From NCBI GenBank assembly GCA_002328035.1, contig DCVL01000017.1:84573-91857 (forward strand): 7,285 bases of DNA, written 5' to 3'. The position numbers and the translations under genes were made by a program. Below, piece after piece: positions 6,520 through 7,285 of this stretch. This DNA comes from Geobacter sp. UBA2189 (lineage in GTDB: Bacteria; Desulfobacterota; Desulfuromonadia; Geobacterales; Pseudopelobacteraceae). The notes below the pieces were generated by a model, which saw only the letters and a list, made by a program, of their open reading frames with translations, had not been told where the DNA came from and did no database searches. Numbering within the stretch: position 1 is the stretch's first letter; every line of letters begins with the position of its first letter.

Positions 6520-6553
6520 CAAAGGCTCCGGGTTTCAGTATCTGGAGCCTTTG
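6520..6553 (+). terminator. Strong hairpin between carboxylase and mutase genes, weak or partial terminator
   Basis: CAAAGGCTCC at 6520-6529 pairs perfectly with GGAGCCTTTG at 6544-6553. The stem extends inward through G-U, G-C, G-U and U-A pairs, leaving a 6-base loop at 6534-6539. Only three T's close the 3' arm and then CTGCC follows, so the U-tract of a good intrinsic terminator is missing. No convincing promoter with room for a leader is seen between it and the ATG at 6591. Partial termination, or mRNA processing that lowers mutase expression relative to the carboxylase, fits better than full termination. Confidence 0.5.
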
Positions 6554-6590
6554 CTGCCTGAACTGAAAATATTGGATAGTGAGGTTTGCC

Positions 6591-7285
6591 ATGGCTGAAT
6601 TTGAGAAAAAGAACCTGCAGGACTGGGAAAAACTTGCTGCTAAAGAGATAAAGAAAGAGAGTACTGCCCCACTCTTATGGGATACCCCTGAAGGTATACA
6701 GGTTAAGCCTTTATACACGCTGGCTGATCTTGAAAAACTTGAAAGCATTGATACCATGCCGGGTTTTGCGCCATTTATGCGTGGCCCAAAGGCTACCATG
6801 TATGCCGGTCGTCCCTGGACTGTAAGACAGTATGCCGGATTTTCTACCGCAGAGGAGTCCAACGCGTTTTATCGCCGTAACCTTGCCGCAGGGCAACAAG
6901 GTCTCTCCGTTGCCTTTGACCTGGCTACTCACCGTGGGTACGATTCTGACCATCCCCGCGTTGTTGGAGATGTCGGCAAGGCAGGGGTTGCAATAGATTC
7001 GATACTGGATATGGAGATCCTGTTCAAGGATATCCCACTGGCCGATGTCTCCGTTTCAATGACCATGAATGGTGCGGTTCTTCCTATTCTTGCGCTTTAC
7101 ATAGTTGCAGCCGAGGAGCAGGGGGTATCACAGGACAAGCTGGCAGGAACCATCCAGAACGATATCCTTAAAGAGTTTATGGTTCGCAACACCTACATCT
7201 ATCCACCGACTCCATCAATGAAGATTATTGCCGATATTATTGAGTATACCAGCCAGAATATGCCCAAGTTCAACTCCATTTCGAT
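6591..7285 (+). CDS. Methylmalonyl-CoA mutase, large (catalytic) chain, 3'-truncated by window edge
   Basis: The first 231 residues are visible; the frame is still open at the window end. The enzyme is adenosylcobalamin-dependent and interconverts (R)-methylmalonyl-CoA and succinyl-CoA in the cytoplasm. The start at 6591 has GAGG at 6581-6584 six bases upstream and gives MAEFEKKNLQDW, the usual kind of N-terminal arm. The visible part is the front of the TIM-barrel domain: FMRGPKATMYAGRPWTVRQY at 62-81, AGFSTAEESNAFY, AGQQGLSVAFDLATHRGYDSD at 100-120, SMTMNGAVLP at 156-165, GTIQNDILKEFMVRNTYIYP at 186-205, and MPKFNSIS at the end. Y81 and R199 align with the active-site Tyr89 and Arg207 of the Propionibacterium enzyme. 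The active-site His in the expected SGYHMQEAG motif and the B12-binding DxHxxG domain would lie beyond the window, so subunit type (single chain or alpha/beta) cannot be decided. Its place after the carboxylase supports a propionyl-CoA to succinyl-CoA route. Confidence 0.96.
   Translation, partial: MAEFEKKNLQDWEKLAAKEIKKESTAPLLWDTPEGIQVKPLYTLADLEKLESIDTMPGFAPFMRGPKATMYAGRPWTVRQYAGFSTAEESNAFYRRNLAAGQQGLSVAFDLATHRGYDSDHPRVVGDVGKAGVAIDSILDMEILFKDIPLADVSVSMTMNGAVLPILALYIVAAEEQGVSQDKLAGTIQNDILKEFMVRNTYIYPPTPSMKIIADIIEYTSQNMPKFNSIS

Noticed and set aside
6551..6580. Possible separate promoter for the mutase gene (TTGCTG and GATAGT, 18-base spacer)
   Set aside because: Both hexamers match poorly, and the start of transcription would fall within a few bases of the ATG, leaving the ribosome-binding site outside the mRNA.
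5735..6862. Long minus-strand open frame of 375 codons opposite the carboxylase and mutase genes
   Set aside because: It lies opposite two strongly recognised genes, crosses their intergenic spacer, and its translation shows no family motifs; it is a by-product of codon usage on the + strand.

Overview
The window reads as bacterial chromosome, roughly half G+C by eye, with every substantial gene on the + strand. Its core is an acyl-CoA carboxylase locus followed by methylmalonyl-CoA mutase. The gene content and the style of the proteins (hybrid kinase, divergent two-subunit carboxylase next to a mutase) suggest a propionate-metabolising proteobacterium of the Desulfuromonadales/Geobacter-Pelobacter kind. 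That placement is inference from memory of such loci, not something the sequence proves.

Layout. Bases 1-1035 hold the 3' part of a hybrid sensor histidine kinase with a C-terminal receiver domain; its start and phospho-accepting His lie upstream of the window. Bases 1036-1205 are a regulatory gap with a candidate promoter and two palindromes centred 21 bp apart, leading to a 188-residue XRE/cupin regulator (1206-1772). After a 65-base gap come the carboxyltransferase subunit (about 1838-3562) and, 36 bases later, a 965-residue biotin carboxylase/biotin carrier subunit (3599-6496). A 94-base spacer with a strong but U-poor hairpin separates this from the 5' part of methylmalonyl-CoA mutase (6591 to beyond 7285).

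How the genes fit together. The large subunit should carboxylate its own biotin using ATP and bicarbonate. The carboxyltransferase should then move the carboxyl group to an acyl-CoA, most plausibly propionyl-CoA giving methylmalonyl-CoA. The mutase would then interconvert methylmalonyl-CoA and succinyl-CoA, once an epimerase (not seen in the window) has adjusted the stereochemistry. The XRE/cupin protein is the obvious candidate local regulator.

The most unusual part is the carboxylase itself. The biotin carboxylase has two insertions, a degenerate RRHQK motif, and an unrecognised middle region of about 235 residues. Its partner has Ala at the residue that usually separates propionyl- from acetyl-preferring enzymes, and a charged insert near its C-terminus. 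The pair looks like a divergent branch of the acyl-CoA carboxylases rather than a textbook PCC. No RNA genes, mobile elements or CRISPR arrays were seen.
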